A stretch of 64,000 nt of DNA from Hydrogenophilales bacterium (lineage in GTDB: Bacteria > Pseudomonadota > Gammaproteobacteria > Burkholderiales > Thiobacteraceae): the NCBI GenBank assembly GCA_016235775.1, contig JACRIU010000008.1, positions 1-64,000 of the forward strand. The letters run 5' to 3'. Made by a program: the position numbers and the translations under genes. The notes below the pieces were generated by a model. That model made no database searches, was not told where the DNA came from, and worked only from the letters and a program-made list of their open reading frames with translations. Positions 1 through 10,184 of this stretch are shown here, in pieces (the first letter of the stretch is position 1; the number at the start of each line of letters is the position of its first letter).

Positions 1-14
1 AAGGGGTAAATAAC

Positions 15-548
15 ATGTCGCGCGTAGCTAAAAATCCGGTCGCCATCCCCGCAGGTGTGGAAGTCAGCCTGGGTGCTGGTGAGATTGTCGTCAAGGGTCC
101 ATTGGGTACCTTGAAGCAGAAACAAAACGGCAATATCAAAGTTGTCAAAGATGGCAATGAACTAAAAATCGAAAAAGTTGGCGGCGGTCTCGCTGCGCAA
201 GCCATGTCCGGCACGATGCGCGCTTTGCTTGCCAATATGGTGCATGGTGTGAGTAAAGGCTTCGAGAAGAAGCTTACCCTGGTGGGCGTGGGTTACCGCG
301 CGCAAGCCAAGGGGGATGTATTAAATCTCGCGCTCGGTTTTTCGCATCCGGTCGATCACGCGATGCCTGCTGGCGTCAAAGTCGAGACACCGAGCCAGAC
401 GGAAATCATTGTTAAAGGGGCCGACAAGCAACAAGTCGGTCAGGTCGCCGCCGAGATTCGCGCCTATCGTTCGCCAGAGCCTTATAAGGGCAAGGGTGTG
501 CGTTATGCCAATGAGGTGGTGGTCATCAAAGAAACCAAGAAGAAGTAA
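15..548 (+). CDS. rplF: 50S ribosomal protein L6
   Basis: Large-subunit protein that binds 23S rRNA near the sarcin-ricin loop. The 177-residue product has the usual family length. It opens MSRVAKNPV and carries the L6 core [23 protein letters not shown] and the C-terminal [20 protein letters not shown] lies just upstream of the ATG. It is the first gene in the window, so the rest of the spc operon lies to the left. It is followed after 25 nt by rplR. Confidence 0.98.
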   Translation: MSRVAKNPVAIPAGVEVSLGAGEIVVKGPLGTLKQKQNGNIKVVKDGNELKIEKVGGGLAAQAMSGTMRALLANMVHGVSKGFEKKLTLVGVGYRAQAKGDVLNLALGFSHPVDHAMPAGVKVETPSQTEIIVKGADKQQVGQVAAEIRAYRSPEPYKGKGVRYANEVVVIKETKKK

Positions 549-573
549 CTCGTAAAAGCGATTAGGGGCATTC

Positions 574-927
574 ATGAATCAGAAACAGGGTCGTCAGCGC
601 CGCGCACGTAAAACCCGTGCCAAGATCGCTGAGCTGAAAGCAGTGCGCTTGTTGGTGCATCGCACCAATTTGCACATCTACGCCCAGATAATTGATGCGA
701 GCGGCAGCAAGGTGCTGGCATCCGCGTCCACGCTGGACAAGGCGGTGCGCAAAGATTTGAGCAACGGCGGCACCACTGCGGCAGCCGCCGCAATCGGCAA
801 GCAAATTGCTGAAAAGGCGAAAGCGGCGGGCATTGAAACTGTGGCGTTCGACCGTTCAGGTTTTAAATATCATGGGCGCGTTAAAGCGCTGGCGGAGGCC
901 GCGCGTGAAGGCGGTCTCAAGTTTTAA
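574..927 (+). CDS. rplR: 50S ribosomal protein L18
   Basis: Binds 5S rRNA and anchors it in the central protuberance. The 117 residues are full length. It has the basic N-terminus [12 protein letters not shown], the central [12 protein letters not shown] and the C-terminal [26 protein letters not shown] typical of L18. It sits between rplF and rpsE in the standard spc order. Confidence 0.98.
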   Translation: MNQKQGRQRRARKTRAKIAELKAVRLLVHRTNLHIYAQIIDASGSKVLASASTLDKAVRKDLSNGGTTAAAAAIGKQIAEKAKAAGIETVAFDRSGFKYHGRVKALAEAAREGGLKF

Positions 928-939
928 TAGAGGTTGAAA

Positions 940-1449
940 ATGGCTAAACCCCAAGCAACAGAAGAACGCGGCGACGGTCTACGCGAAAAAATGATTTCCG
1001 TGAATCGCGTCACCAAAGTGGTGAAGGGCGGTCGCATCATGGGTTTCGCGGCACTCACCGTGGTCGGCGACGGCGATGGCGGTATCGGCATGGGCAAAGG
1101 CAAATCCAAGGAAGTGCCCGTTGCGGTGCAAAAAGCGATGGAAGAAGCGCGCCGTAACCTGGTCAAGGTTTCGCTCAAGAATGGCACGCTGCAGCATGCG
1201 GTGATCGGCCATCATGGCGCCTCTACGGTGATCATGCAGCCGGCTTCCGAAGGTACCGGCATTATTGCCGGCGGCGCGATGCGCGCTGTATTTGACGTGA
1301 TGGGCGTGCACAACGTGCTGGCTAAATGTATCGGCTCGACCAATCCCTACAATGTGGTGCGCGCCACGATTAATGGCTTGCAGGCGATGTCAACCCCGTC
1401 CGAGATTGCTGCTAAACGCGGCAAATCGGTTGAAGAGATCATGGAGTAA
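940..1449 (+). CDS. rpsE: 30S ribosomal protein S5
   Basis: Small-subunit protein involved in decoding fidelity. The glycine-rich signature [19 protein letters not shown] and the C-terminal [16 protein letters not shown] are intact. The ORF track begins at an upstream TTG. The ATG at 940 ([13 protein letters not shown]) is preferred because AGAGG lies 7 nt before it and it matches the normal S5 N-terminus, giving 169 residues. It is 3 nt from rpmD. Confidence 0.97.
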   Translation: MAKPQATEERGDGLREKMISVNRVTKVVKGGRIMGFAALTVVGDGDGGIGMGKGKSKEVPVAVQKAMEEARRNLVKVSLKNGTLQHAVIGHHGASTVIMQPASEGTGIIAGGAMRAVFDVMGVHNVLAKCIGSTNPYNVVRATINGLQAMSTPSEIAAKRGKSVEEIME

Positions 1450-1452
1450 ATC

Positions 1453-1638
1453 ATGGCCGCTGATAAAAAAGTCAAAGTGACCTTGGTAAAAAGCACGATC
1501 GGCACGATCCAGTCGCATCGCGCTTGTGTGCGCGGTCTTGGCTTGCGCCGCTTGCATCACACCGTCGAACTGGTGGATACCCCATCGGTGCGCGGCATGA
1601 TCAACAAAGTATCGTATCTCGTGAAGTGCGAGGGATAA
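1453..1638 (+). CDS. rpmD: 50S ribosomal protein L30
   Basis: Small 61-residue 50S protein with the L30 pattern [34 protein letters not shown]. It starts 3 nt after the rpsE stop and ends 2 nt before rplO, so translation is probably coupled. Length and order are canonical. Confidence 0.97.
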   Translation: MAADKKVKVTLVKSTIGTIQSHRACVRGLGLRRLHHTVELVDTPSVRGMINKVSYLVKCEG

Positions 1639-1640
1639 AA

Positions 1641-2075
1641 ATGGAACTCAACACCTTACAGCCGGCGCCTGGCGCCAAGAAACCCAAACGTCGCGTCGGT
1701 CGCGGCATCGGAAGCGGTTTGGGCAAGACGGCAGGACGCGGGCACAAGGGGCAGAAATCCCGTTCCGGCGGTTTCCACAAAGTGGGCTTCGAGGGCGGTC
1801 AGATGCCTTTGCAACGTCGCTTACCGAAGCGTGGTTTTGTGTCGCTGACGCGGAACGATACGGCCGAAGTTATGTTGTACGCGCTGGAAAAATTAAGCGC
1901 GGACAAAATTGATTTGCTCACGCTGAAACAGGCAGGTTTGGTGCCGTCGCGTGCGTTGCATGCAAAAATCGTGCTGTCTGGCGGCGTCACTAAAGCCATC
2001 ACAGTACAGGGCTTGGGCGTGACCAAGGGTGCGCGCGCCGCGATCGAAGCGGCCGGCGGCACGATCGCCGAGTAA
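1641..2075 (+). CDS. rplO: 50S ribosomal protein L15
   Basis: Late-assembly 50S protein. The glycine-rich N-terminus [28 protein letters not shown] is diagnostic. The track ORF starts at 1524 inside rpmD. The real start is the ATG at 1641 ([18 protein letters not shown]), two bases after the rpmD stop and behind GAGGGA, giving 144 residues. It precedes secY in the standard order. Confidence 0.97.
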   Translation: MELNTLQPAPGAKKPKRRVGRGIGSGLGKTAGRGHKGQKSRSGGFHKVGFEGGQMPLQRRLPKRGFVSLTRNDTAEVMLYALEKLSADKIDLLTLKQAGLVPSRALHAKIVLSGGVTKAITVQGLGVTKGARAAIEAAGGTIAE

Positions 2076-2107
2076 GTAAGCGCCCAGTAAGCAAATATAG
2101 GATACGT

Positions 2108-3427
2108 GTGGCTTTAAACAACATTCTTGGTGCTGGCGCGAAGTTGGGTGATTTAAAAAAACGCCTGTTCTTTTTGCTTGGCGCGCTGATTGTTTATCGT
2201 ATCGGTACGCACATCCCGGTGCCGGGGATTGAGCCGGCTCAGCTTGCGCAGTTGTTTGGCGGTGGTAAAGGCGGCGGTATTTTGGACATGTTCAACATGT
2301 TCTCCGGCGGTGCATTGGGCCGGCTTTCCGTGCTGACGTTGGGGATCATGCCGTATATTTCTGCATCCATCATCATGCAGTTAATGACGGTGGTTGTGCC
2401 TTCGTTTGAAGCGCTAAAGAAAGAGGGCGAGTCTGGCCGCCGCAAGATTACCCAATACACGCGCTATGGCACCGTCGTGTTGGCTACATTCCAGTCGCTG
2501 GGTATCGCGATCGCGCTGGAGTCGCAGCAAGGCTTGGTGTTGGAGGCGGGTATCGCGTTCCGGATGACCACCGTGATCACGTTGACCACGGGCACGATGT
2601 TTTTGATGTGGTTGGGCGAACAGATTACCGAGCGTGGCCTCGGTAACGGTATTTCGTTGATTATTTTTGCCGGTATCGTGGCGGGCTTGCCCCAAGCGAT
2701 CGCCAACACGTTTCAGTTGGTGGGCACGGGCGCGATTTCGATCCCGGTGGTGTTGACGATTATCGTCGGCGTGGTGTTGGTGACTTACTTGGTTGTGTTT
2801 GTCGAACGTGGTCAGCGCAAGATTTTGGTGAATTACGCCAAGCGCCAAGTGGGCAACAAGATTTTTGGGGGGCAAACCAGTCATTTGCCGCTGAAGCTGA
2901 ACATGGCGGGGGTGATTCCGCCGATTTTCGCATCGAGCATCATTCTGTTCCCGGCAACGTTGGCTGGATGGTTTGGATCGCACGAAGGCATGACTTGGTT
3001 GAAAGATGTCTCTGGCGCGTTGTCCATGGGGCAGCCGCTATATGTAATGTTGTACACCGCAGCGATTATTTTCTTCTGTTTCTTCTATACGGCGTTGGTA
3101 TACAACCCGAAAGAAACGGCGGATAACTTGAAAAAGAGCGGCGCCTTCGTTCCCGGAATCCGGCCCGGCGAACAGACGGCACGCTACATCGAGAAGATCA
3201 TGTTGCGCTTGACGCTGGTAGGCGCGCTGTACATCACGCTGGTGTGTTTATTGCCGGAATTTTTGATTTTGAAATTTAATGTGCCGTTTTATTTTGGCGG
3301 CACCAGCTTGCTGATTATCGTGGTGGTCACCATGGATTTCATGACCCAGGTGCAAGCGTACCTGATGACGCACCAGTACGAGAGCTTGCTCAAGAAAGCG
3401 AATTTCAAGGGTGGTTTGGCGCGGTAG
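2108..3427 (+). CDS. secY: Preprotein translocase subunit SecY
   Basis: Channel subunit of the SecYEG inner-membrane translocase. The 439 residues contain about ten hydrophobic segments and family motifs such as [14 protein letters not shown] near the N-terminus, [14 protein letters not shown], and the cytosolic loop [35 protein letters not shown]. Translation begins at GTG (2108, MALNNILG), after AGGA. It closes the spc part of the cluster and is followed by infA. Confidence 0.98.
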   Translation: MALNNILGAGAKLGDLKKRLFFLLGALIVYRIGTHIPVPGIEPAQLAQLFGGGKGGGILDMFNMFSGGALGRLSVLTLGIMPYISASIIMQLMTVVVPSFEALKKEGESGRRKITQYTRYGTVVLATFQSLGIAIALESQQGLVLEAGIAFRMTTVITLTTGTMFLMWLGEQITERGLGNGISLIIFAGIVAGLPQAIANTFQLVGTGAISIPVVLTIIVGVVLVTYLVVFVERGQRKILVNYAKRQVGNKIFGGQTSHLPLKLNMAGVIPPIFASSIILFPATLAGWFGSHEGMTWLKDVSGALSMGQPLYVMLYTAAIIFFCFFYTALVYNPKETADNLKKSGAFVPGIRPGEQTARYIEKIMLRLTLVGALYITLVCLLPEFLILKFNVPFYFGGTSLLIIVVVTMDFMTQVQAYLMTHQYESLLKKANFKGGLAR

Positions 3428-3453
3428 CGGCCCACGGTAACGGTTAGCGCACG

Positions 3454-3672
3454 ATGGCAAAAGAAGACACGATCGAAATGCAGGGGGAGATATTGGAAAC
3501 GCTTCCCAACGCAACGTTTCGTGTAAAGCTGGAAAATGGGCACGTGGTTTTAGGTTACATCTCCGGGAAAATGCGCATGCATTACATCCGCATCCTGCCG
3601 GGGGACAAAGTCACGGTCGAAATGACGCCCTACGATTTAACGCGTGCCCGGATTACCTACCGGGCGAAGTGA
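3454..3672 (+). CDS. infA: Translation initiation factor IF-1
   Basis: 72-residue single S1/OB-fold factor that occupies the ribosomal A site during initiation. [62 protein letters not shown] is a textbook IF-1. Its place between secY and rpmJ is typical of betaproteobacteria. No strong Shine-Dalgarno sequence is visible before the ATG. Confidence 0.97.
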   Translation: MAKEDTIEMQGEILETLPNATFRVKLENGHVVLGYISGKMRMHYIRILPGDKVTVEMTPYDLTRARITYRAK

Positions 3673-3730
3673 AGTTTATGGCTTGGCATGGCTGGCGGCT
3701 CGCTAGCGATGAGAGTTGAGGAGAGTGATT

Positions 3731-3844
3731 ATGCGAGTACAAGCATCGGTTAAGAAAATCTGCCGTAAGTGCAAAATCGTCCGCCGCAAAGGCGTGGTGC
3801 GCGTGATTTGCGCTGAACCGCGTCACAAGCAGCGCCAAGGGTAA
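3731..3844 (+). CDS. rpmJ: 50S ribosomal protein L36
   Basis: 37 residues, too short for the ORF track: [27 protein letters not shown] followed by [10 protein letters not shown]. The Cys-x2-Cys, Cys and His zinc ligands of the zinc-binding L36 form are all present. GAGGAGAG lies about 7 nt upstream of the ATG. It lies between infA and rpsM as expected. Confidence 0.95.
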   Translation: MRVQASVKKICRKCKIVRRKGVVRVICAEPRHKQRQG

Positions 3845-3856
3845 GCACTTAAGCTA

Positions 3857-3885
3857 TTGATCATTAACGGATTGAATGTTAAAAT
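3857..3885 (+). promoter_or_regulatory. Candidate sigma-70 promoter for the rpsM (alpha) operon
   Basis: TTGATC, a 17-nt spacer and TAAAAT form a good sigma-70-type pair in the rpmJ-rpsM gap. The start codon of rpsM follows 44 nt after the -10 box. The short leader holds GATTT-TCGG-AAATC, which could form a small tetraloop hairpin. This is sequence inference; read-through from the spc genes is also likely. Confidence 0.5.
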
Positions 3886-3929
3886 TTCGGGTTTTCGATT
3901 TTCGGAAATCTTGAGCTAGGAGTAATGGC

Positions 3930-4286
3930 ATGGCCCGTATCGCCGGGGTGAATATCCCCAACCATCAGCATGCAGTAATCGCGTTGACCGCGATTTACGG
4001 CATTGGCCGCACGCGTTCGCAACTGATTTGCGAGTCTGCGGGCGTCAACACTGCTACCAAGATGAAAGATCTGACCGACAGCGAAATGGAAAAGCTGCGC
4101 GATGCTGTCGCCAAGTTCACCGTCGAAGGCGATCTACGCCGCGAAGTCACCATGAACATCAAGCGTTTGATGGACCTCGGTTGCTATCGTGGTCAGCGTC
4201 ATCGCAAAGGGCTGCCGGCACGCGGCCAACGTACCCGCACCAATGCGCGCACCCGCAAGGGCCCACGCAAGGCGATCCGCAAGTAA
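3930..4286 (+). CDS. rpsM: 30S ribosomal protein S13
   Basis: Head protein of the 30S subunit contacting the P-site tRNA and the inter-subunit bridge. The 118 residues include [29 protein letters not shown] and the C-terminal basic tail [31 protein letters not shown] lies 8 nt upstream of the ATG. First gene of the alpha group. Confidence 0.98.
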   Translation: MARIAGVNIPNHQHAVIALTAIYGIGRTRSQLICESAGVNTATKMKDLTDSEMEKLRDAVAKFTVEGDLRREVTMNIKRLMDLGCYRGQRHRKGLPARGQRTRTNARTRKGPRKAIRK

Positions 4287-4330
4287 TTCCGGCTTCTACG
4301 CTTTTAAGGCTTTAAGGAAAAGTAAAAAAC

Positions 4331-4726
4331 ATGGCAACTAAAACCCCAACTACCCGGGTTCGCAAGAAGGTTAAGAAAAATGTGGCCGAGGGCATCGCCC
4401 ACATCCACGCATCCTTCAACAACACTATCGTGACCATTACCGATCGCCAGGGCAATGCACTGTCGTGGGCAACCGCGGGCGGCGCCGGCTTTAAAGGCTC
4501 GCGTAAAAGCACCCCATTCGCAGCCCAGGTAGCGGCGGAAAATGCCGGCAAAATCGCGCAGGAATGTGGCGTCAAAAACCTCGAAGTACGCATCAAAGGT
4601 CCCGGCCCCGGCCGTGAATCCGCCGTGCGTGGCTTGAACGCCGCCGGCTTCAAGATTACCCAAATCGCAGATGTGACGCCGGTACCGCATAACGGTTGCC
4701 GTCCGTCCAAAAAGCGCCGCATCTAA
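4331..4726 (+). CDS. rpsK: 30S ribosomal protein S11
   Basis: Platform protein of the 30S subunit. The 131 residues include [36 protein letters not shown] and the C-terminal [15 protein letters not shown] characteristic of S11. AAGGAAA precedes the start. It is followed after 15 nt by rpsD. Confidence 0.98.
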   Translation: MATKTPTTRVRKKVKKNVAEGIAHIHASFNNTIVTITDRQGNALSWATAGGAGFKGSRKSTPFAAQVAAENAGKIAQECGVKNLEVRIKGPGPGRESAVRGLNAAGFKITQIADVTPVPHNGCRPSKKRRI

Positions 4727-4741
4727 TTTAGGAGAGACATC

Positions 4742-5371
4742 GTGGCCCGCTATACCGATGCCAAATGCCGTTTATGCCGCCGGGAAGGTGAAAAACTCTT
4801 CCTGAAAGGCGAGAAGTGCTTTACTGACAAATGTTCGATCGAGCGCCGCGAATACGCGCCGGGCCAACACGGCCAGAAGAGCGGCATGCGCCTCTCCGAT
4901 TACGGCCATCAATTGCGCGAGAAGCAAAAAGTGCGTCGTATCTACGGCATATTAGAACGTCAATTTCGCGGCTACTACAAAGCCGCCGACCGCGCCAAGG
5001 GCGTGACCGGCGAGAGCCTGCTGCAATTGTTGGAATGCCGCCTTGACACCGTGGCCTACCGCATGGGCTTCGGTGCTTCGCGTTCTGAAGCACGGCAGCT
5101 GGTGCGTCACAACGGCATTCTGGTGAATGGCAAGCGCGTCAACATTCCTTCCTACCAAGTTCGCCCAGGCGATGTGGTGGAAGTAGCCGGACCAGCGAAA
5201 GCGCAGTTGCGCGTCAAAGGCGCGGCGACAGCAGCGGATGGCCGCGGCTTTCCCGAGTGGGTTGAAGTCGACATCACGGCGCTGAAAGGCACGTTTAAAG
5301 CCAAGCCGATCCGCAGCGAATTGCCTGCCACCATCAACGAGCATCTCGTGGTCGAGTTGTACTCCAAGTAA
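4742..5371 (+). CDS. rpsD: 30S ribosomal protein S4
   Basis: 16S rRNA-binding primary assembly protein. In E. coli it also represses the alpha operon; whether it does so here cannot be seen. The 209 residues start at GTG ([23 protein letters not shown]) behind TAGGAGAG. An S4-type RNA-binding domain is visible at [39 protein letters not shown]-terminal Cys residues (CRLCRR, KCFTDKC) suggest the zinc-binding form. Confidence 0.98.
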   Translation: MARYTDAKCRLCRREGEKLFLKGEKCFTDKCSIERREYAPGQHGQKSGMRLSDYGHQLREKQKVRRIYGILERQFRGYYKAADRAKGVTGESLLQLLECRLDTVAYRMGFGASRSEARQLVRHNGILVNGKRVNIPSYQVRPGDVVEVAGPAKAQLRVKGAATAADGRGFPEWVEVDITALKGTFKAKPIRSELPATINEHLVVELYSK

Positions 5372-5399
5372 TCACCACCACTAGAACGGGGACACATCC

Positions 5400-6389
5400 A
5401 TGCAAAGCAGCGCTACCGAATTCCTGAAGCCGCGAGTCGTCGACGTGGAGCAAGTATCTCCCTTGCGCGCCCGTGTCGTTATGGAGCCGTTCGAGCGCGG
5501 TTACGGCCATACCTTGGGCAATGCGTTGCGCCGCATCCTGCTCTCGTCCATGCCCGGCTACGCCATTACGCAAGTCAAAATCGATGGCGTATTGCACGAA
5601 TACTCCGTGATCGAAGGCGTGCAAGAAGACGTCGTGGACATTCTGCTCAACTTAAAAGGGATTTCCCTCAAGTTGAACAATCGTTCCGAGACCACCTTGC
5701 GCCTGTCGAAGCAAGGCAAAGGCATGGTCACCGCAGGCGATATCGAAGCGAGCCACGATGTCGAAATCCTGAACCCGGATCATGTCATTGCGCACATGAC
5801 CGGCAACGGCGCGCTCAATATGGAAATCAAAATTGAGCAAGGCCGTGGTTATCAGCCCGTCGCCTCGCGCCGCGTGGACGAACAGGAGCACGCCATCGGC
5901 ACCATCATGATGGATGCATCCTTCAGCCCGGTGCGCCGCGTCAGCTATGCAGTGGAGAGCGCGCGCGTGGAACAGCGCACCGATCTCGACAAACTGGTGA
6001 TGGACATCGAAACCAATGGCGTGGTCGATCCCGAGGAAGCCGTGCGTTACGCAGCGCGCATCCTGATGGACCAGCTGGGCGTGTTCGCCGACCTGAAAGG
6101 CACGCCCGCACTGACCGAAGCGCCGCGCGCACCCATGATCGATCCGATCCTGTTGCGTCCGGTGGACGATCTGGAGTTGACGGTTCGCTCGGCCAACTGC
6201 CTCAAAGCGGAAAACATTTATTACATCGGCGATCTGATTCAACGCACCGAGAACGAGCTGTTAAAAACACCCAATCTCGGCCGTAAATCGCTGAACGAAA
6301 TTAAAGATGTACTCGCTTCCAAGAGTCTCACCTTGGGCATGCGCCTCGAAAACTGGCCGCCGGCCGGGCTCGAGCACCACAACAAATAA
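5400..6389 (+). CDS. rpoA: DNA-directed RNA polymerase subunit alpha
   Basis: Alpha subunit of RNA polymerase, 329 residues. The N-terminal dimerisation and assembly domain (about 1-230) has [28 protein letters not shown]. The C-terminal domain (about 245-315), which binds UP elements and activators, has [28 protein letters not shown]. Its position between rpsD and rplQ is canonical. Confidence 0.98.
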   Translation: MQSSATEFLKPRVVDVEQVSPLRARVVMEPFERGYGHTLGNALRRILLSSMPGYAITQVKIDGVLHEYSVIEGVQEDVVDILLNLKGISLKLNNRSETTLRLSKQGKGMVTAGDIEASHDVEILNPDHVIAHMTGNGALNMEIKIEQGRGYQPVASRRVDEQEHAIGTIMMDASFSPVRRVSYAVESARVEQRTDLDKLVMDIETNGVVDPEEAVRYAARILMDQLGVFADLKGTPALTEAPRAPMIDPILLRPVDDLELTVRSANCLKAENIYYIGDLIQRTENELLKTPNLGRKSLNEIKDVLASKSLTLGMRLENWPPAGLEHHNK

Positions 6390-6416
6390 GCGAGTTGAAG
6401 AAAAAAGGATAGCACC

Positions 6417-6803
6417 ATGCGTCACGGTAACGGTCTTCGCAAATTAAATCGCACCAGCAGCCATCGTTTGGCCATGCTGCGCAATATGGCTAACGCCCTG
6501 CTGCGCCACGAAGCGATCAAAACCACTCTGCCCAAAGCCAAAGAATTGCGCCGCGTGGCCGAGCCGCTGATCACTTTGGGCAAGAAGCCCTCGGTCGCCA
6601 ATCGCCGCTTGGCTTTCAACCGTCTGCGTGACCGCGATATCGTGGTAAAGCTGTTCGATGAGCTGGGTCCGCGCTATCAAAACCGCAATGGCGGCTATCT
6701 GCGCATCCTCAAGTGCGGCTTCCGTCAGGGCGACAACGCGCCCATGGCCTTTGTCGAACTGGTAGACCGCCCCGAGGCAGGCGAAGCTGTCGCGACCGAA
6801 TAA
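6417..6803 (+). CDS. rplQ: 50S ribosomal protein L17
   Basis: 128-residue 50S protein near the exit tunnel. It shows [46 protein letters not shown] and the C-terminal [30 protein letters not shown] precedes the ATG. It is the last gene of the ribosomal block, followed by a terminator. Confidence 0.98.
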   Translation: MRHGNGLRKLNRTSSHRLAMLRNMANALLRHEAIKTTLPKAKELRRVAEPLITLGKKPSVANRRLAFNRLRDRDIVVKLFDELGPRYQNRNGGYLRILKCGFRQGDNAPMAFVELVDRPEAGEAVATE

Positions 6804-6830
6804 ATAACCGATAACATCGCGTTTCTCTTA

Positions 6831-6857
6831 AAAGCCGGCCTAGTGCCGGCTTTTTTA
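6831..6857 (+). terminator. Rho-independent terminator of the rpoA-rplQ operon
   Basis: A perfect 9-bp stem AAAGCCGGC / GCCGGCTTT with a five-base loop runs into a T tract (TTTTTTATTT). It lies 28 nt after rplQ. The upstream run of A also makes it usable in the reverse direction. Confidence 0.9.
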
Positions 6858-6908
6858 TTTGCTAAGATTCTGGTAATTGAAAAATGCAAAATACCGGGAG
6901 TGGCTTTC

Positions 6909-7637
6909 ATGATAGTGCTGTTCACTGATTTTGGCGCAGATGATATCTACGTTGGCCAAGTAAAGGCCGTGTTGACTCAGACAGCACCGGCTGCGTCGGC
7001 AATCGATTTGCTGCATAGCGCACCGAATTTCGATATCGAATCCAGTGCGCATCTCCTGGCCGCGCTCTATCTGCGTTTTTCACCGGGCAGTGTTTTTATC
7101 GCAGTGGTCGATCCTGGCGTAGGTGGAGCACGCGATGCGGTGGTGATGGTGGCGGATGGTTATTGGTTCGTCGGACCGGACAACGGGCTATTGTCCGTGG
7201 TTGCCGCGCGCGCTCAAGCAGCACGGCTTTGGCGCATTACCTGGCGGCCGGAGCGTCTGTCGCCAAGCTTTCATGGCCGAGACTTGTTCGCGCCCATCGC
7301 GGCGTGGATCGCCGCCGGCCTATTCCCCGCGGACAAACTGGCCGAATCGAGTGCGCTGCAAGTGCAATCGAACGGGGCGGATAGTCAGCGCGTTATCTAC
7401 ATCGATCACTACGGCAATTGCATGACAGGCATGCGTGCGGCCGGGCTGGGAAGCGATGCGATGCTACAGGTGGCAGGGCGAGAATTGCGCCGAGCAAGCA
7501 CTTTTTCCGAGGCGATGCCAGATGAAGCTTTCTGGCATGAGAATAGCGTGGGGCTGGTGGAAATTGCCGTCAATCAGGGAAGCGCGGCGCACTCACTGGG
7601 ATTGCAAGTCGGCAGCGTTATAGCCAAGCCGAAATAA
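6909..7637 (+). CDS. SAM hydroxide adenosyltransferase family protein (DUF62)
   Basis: Member of the fluorinase/chlorinase-like family. Most bacterial members hydrolyse S-adenosylmethionine to adenosine and methionine. Visible signatures are the N-terminal VLFTDFGADDIYVGQVKAVL, VVDPGVGGARDAVV, FVGPDNGLLS, and the C-terminal IYIDHYGNCMTGM. The track ORF begins in the terminator at 6843. The ATG at 6909 gives the usual N-terminus and 242 residues. It is probably monocistronic, convergent with the ATPase gene. The physiological role is not clear from context. Confidence 0.88.
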   Translation: MIVLFTDFGADDIYVGQVKAVLTQTAPAASAIDLLHSAPNFDIESSAHLLAALYLRFSPGSVFIAVVDPGVGGARDAVVMVADGYWFVGPDNGLLSVVAARAQAARLWRITWRPERLSPSFHGRDLFAPIAAWIAAGLFPADKLAESSALQVQSNGADSQRVIYIDHYGNCMTGMRAAGLGSDAMLQVAGRELRRASTFSEAMPDEAFWHENSVGLVEIAVNQGSAAHSLGLQVGSVIAKPK

Positions 7638-7673
7638 ATACCCTTCAGGCGTCGAAATAAAGCAGCTTGACCA

Positions 7674-9470
7674 TTACACTTCAAACGGCGGCGGAGTGAC
7701 TTTTAATATCTCATCCGGCGTGGTGATTCCGGCCGCGACTTTCGCCGCACCGGAAACACGCAGGGCTTTCATGCCCTCCCGAAATGCCGTCTCGCGCAGC
7801 TTGGACAGGTCGCACTGGGCGGTGATGAGCCGGGTCACGGTAGGCGTCATGGTCAGAATTTCATAGATGCCGCTGCGGCCGCGATAGCCGGTCATGCGGC
7901 ATTCCAGGCAACCGACAGGGCCGTACACCGTGGCGGGCTTGGGCGCTTTCCACGGGCGCACCAACTCGCTCCAAGTGCCGTCGTCCAGGGTGGTGGCTTG
8001 TTTGCAATGCGGGCAGAGCGTGCGCACCAGGCGTTGCGCCAACACACCCAGCACGGTGGATTGAATCAGATACGGCGGCACGCCCAGATCCATCAGGCGC
8101 GTAATGGCCGAGGGGGCGTCGTTCGTGTGCAGGGTGGAGAGCACCAAGTGTCCGGTGAGCGCGGCCTGAATCGCCATCTCCGCCGTTTCCAAATCGCGAA
8201 TCTCGCCCACCATGATGATGTCCGGATCCTGCCGCATCAGGGTGCGGATACCGCTGGCGAAATCCAGGCCGATGCCGGGCTGCACTTGCATCTGATTGAA
8301 CTGCGGCACCACCATTTCAATCGGGTCTTCCACCGTGCAGACATTCACCTCCGGCTCGGCCAGATGCTTGAGCGAGGTATAGAGCGTGGTGGTTTTGCCC
8401 GAGCCGGTGGGGCCGGTGACCAGCACGATCCCATTGGGGAGAGACACCATGCCCTCCCAGCGTTTGGCTTCATCGTCGCTAAAGCCCAGTTCGGTAAAAT
8501 TGCGCACCAGCACTTCGGGATCGAAAATTCGCATCACCAACTTTTCGCCGAAGGCGGTGGGCATGGTGGAGAGGCGCAACTCGATCTCATCGCCGCCCGG
8601 CGTGACCGTCTTGACGCGGCCATCTTGCGGCCGGCGCTTTTCCACCATATCCATGCGGCCCAATAGCTTGATGCGGCTGGTGATGGCGTTGTACACCGCG
8701 CTCGGGATTTGATACACCGGATGCAGCACGCCGTCGATGCGAAAGCGCACGTTGGCGAACTCGCGCCGCGGCTCGATATGAATATCGCTCGCGCGCTGCT
8801 CGAACGCATATTGCAGCAGCCAATCCACAATGCGCACCACGCTCTGATCGTTCGCATCGAGTTGACCCATGCGCCCGAGCGCGACCAATTGCTCGAAATT
8901 GGTGATGCCACTTTGCGCCGCGCCCTCTTGCGCGCGCACCGCCTGTTTCACCGAAAGCGCCAGGCTGTAAAACTCGGCGATGTAGCGATTCAGATCGAGC
9001 GGGCTTGCGATCACGCGCCGGATCGGCCGCCGCGCCACTTGTTGCACGCTCTCTTCCCAGTCGCGCACATACGGCTCGGCGGTGGCCACCACCACTTCAT
9101 TCGCGTTCACCTCCACCGGCAGAATACGGTAGCGCGAGGCATAGGCTTGCGACATCACTTCCGTCACCGCGGCCACGTCGATCTTCAGCGGATCGATGTG
9201 ATAAGCAGAAAGGCCGGTCTTGCCCGCCAGCCATTCGATAAGAAACTCCATATTGATCACCGCGTGCGGCGGCTGCAGGCTGCGCCATTTTTGCGCGTGG
9301 ATCAGCGCCAGCGGGTGCTGGTCGGCGCGCTCGCTGCGATGTGAAGCGAGTAAATCATTTCCCACATCCTTGGGGATATGGCCATCGGCCAGCAAATCCG
9401 CGAGCACGTCCTTGAGGCGCAAGGGGCCGGAAGGCTTTGTACCTTTGCCACTGGGGCGGGTGAGATCCAT
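7674..9470 (-). CDS. GspE/PilB-family secretion or pilus assembly ATPase
   Basis: 598-residue hexameric traffic-ATPase homologue. From N to C: a T2SSE-N-like region (about 20-170), GPTGSGKTTTLYT Walker A near residue 350, Asp-box VCTVEDPIE, Walker B DPDIIMVGEIRD, His-box TGHLVLSTLHTNDAP, and a tetracysteine zinc element (CPHC and CLEC). The N-terminal RLKDVLADLLADGHI only weakly resembles the c-di-GMP-binding MshEN motif. No secretin, platform or pilin gene is next to it, so its partner machine must be elsewhere. It is distinct from the mshE product in this window. Confidence 0.9.
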   Translation of the reverse strand: MDLTRPSGKGTKPSGPLRLKDVLADLLADGHIPKDVGNDLLASHRSERADQHPLALIHAQKWRSLQPPHAVINMEFLIEWLAGKTGLSAYHIDPLKIDVAAVTEVMSQAYASRYRILPVEVNANEVVVATAEPYVRDWEESVQQVARRPIRRVIASPLDLNRYIAEFYSLALSVKQAVRAQEGAAQSGITNFEQLVALGRMGQLDANDQSVVRIVDWLLQYAFEQRASDIHIEPRREFANVRFRIDGVLHPVYQIPSAVYNAITSRIKLLGRMDMVEKRRPQDGRVKTVTPGGDEIELRLSTMPTAFGEKLVMRIFDPEVLVRNFTELGFSDDEAKRWEGMVSLPNGIVLVTGPTGSGKTTTLYTSLKHLAEPEVNVCTVEDPIEMVVPQFNQMQVQPGIGLDFASGIRTLMRQDPDIIMVGEIRDLETAEMAIQAALTGHLVLSTLHTNDAPSAITRLMDLGVPPYLIQSTVLGVLAQRLVRTLCPHCKQATTLDDGTWSELVRPWKAPKPATVYGPVGCLECRMTGYRGRSGIYEILTMTPTVTRLITAQCDLSKLRETAFREGMKALRVSGAAKVAAGITTPDEILKVTPPPFEV

Positions 9471-9551
9471 GCGATTGGTGACCTGGTATGGCTTGAATCA
9501 GCTAAAGCTACTCACCACAGAGGTGTCTGTCAACGGTGCCGCCCGCGGCAA

Positions 9552-10184
9552 TCAGGGCGCGATCCCGATGATGAGTAAAGGTACGGGCGGGCTGTTTCTC
9601 CCGTGGCGCAGGATATTGTAAACCTCGCCTTCGAAATAGGCGATGCCGGTGGACATTCGGCGCCCTCCGTTTTGGTCGGCTGACATTTCTTTCATGGGGA
9701 GGATTTCAATACCGACGTCAATCAAATCGCCGCTGTAGAAGAGCAGATGCTTGACGAAGAGATCAAAGGCAACAAACGCATATTTGCCGAATTGCACCTC
9801 GATTGCGACGCGATTTTTGACGAAGTCCGTTTGTTTGTAGGACTGAATGGGGTTGGCAATGCCTTGTGCGGCAAGGAAATCCCGTTGTTCCTTGAGTGGG
9901 CGGCCAACCAATTCGGGCAGGTATTTTCGATTGGTCGTGACATAGTATTTGTAGCGTGACTCGCTCCATCCTCGCGCGCGAAATTCCGCTTCGAAAGCTT
10001 TGTTGAGTGCTGGCGGACTGAACAGCTTTTTGCCGCGCATCGTTTTCTCTTTGCTGGTCTTGGTCATGCACTTGGCGGCGTCAAGGTTGGCTATGACGGC
10101 TTTTATCTCGTCGTAGATCGCGGGTTGATGCACCAGTAAGTATTCCTCGCCATTGAGGTGAGAGTAGGTCTCGACGATTCTCAT
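9552..10184 (-). CDS. BglII-like type II restriction endonuclease
   Basis: Predicted restriction enzyme of the BglII family, 210 residues. Asp120, Glu129 and Gln131 in TDFVKNRVAIEVQFGK match the unusual D-x8-E-x-Q active-site spacing I recall for BglII (Asp84, Glu93, Gln95). The C-terminal half has the family-like RRMSTGIAYFEGEVYNILRHGR and PPVPLLIIGI. The track start at 10244 is rejected. The ATG at 10184 overlaps the methyltransferase stop by four bases (ATGA), implying coupled translation after the protective enzyme. The recognition sequence is not proven; AGATCT sites exist in this window. Confidence 0.82.
   Translation of the reverse strand: MRIVETYSHLNGEEYLLVHQPAIYDEIKAVIANLDAAKCMTKTSKEKTMRGKKLFSPPALNKAFEAEFRARGWSESRYKYYVTTNRKYLPELVGRPLKEQRDFLAAQGIANPIQSYKQTDFVKNRVAIEVQFGKYAFVAFDLFVKHLLFYSGDLIDVGIEILPMKEMSADQNGGRRMSTGIAYFEGEVYNILRHGRNSPPVPLLIIGIAP

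Noticed and set aside
2414-2983. 189-residue minus-strand ORF
   Set aside because: Antisense shadow of secY with His/Arg-rich composition and no family features.
4067-4072. AGATCT site as evidence against BglII-like specificity
   Set aside because: The modification enzyme would protect such sites, so their presence does not decide specificity.
8709-9344. 211-residue plus-strand ORF
   Set aside because: Antisense shadow of the GspE-like ATPase gene.
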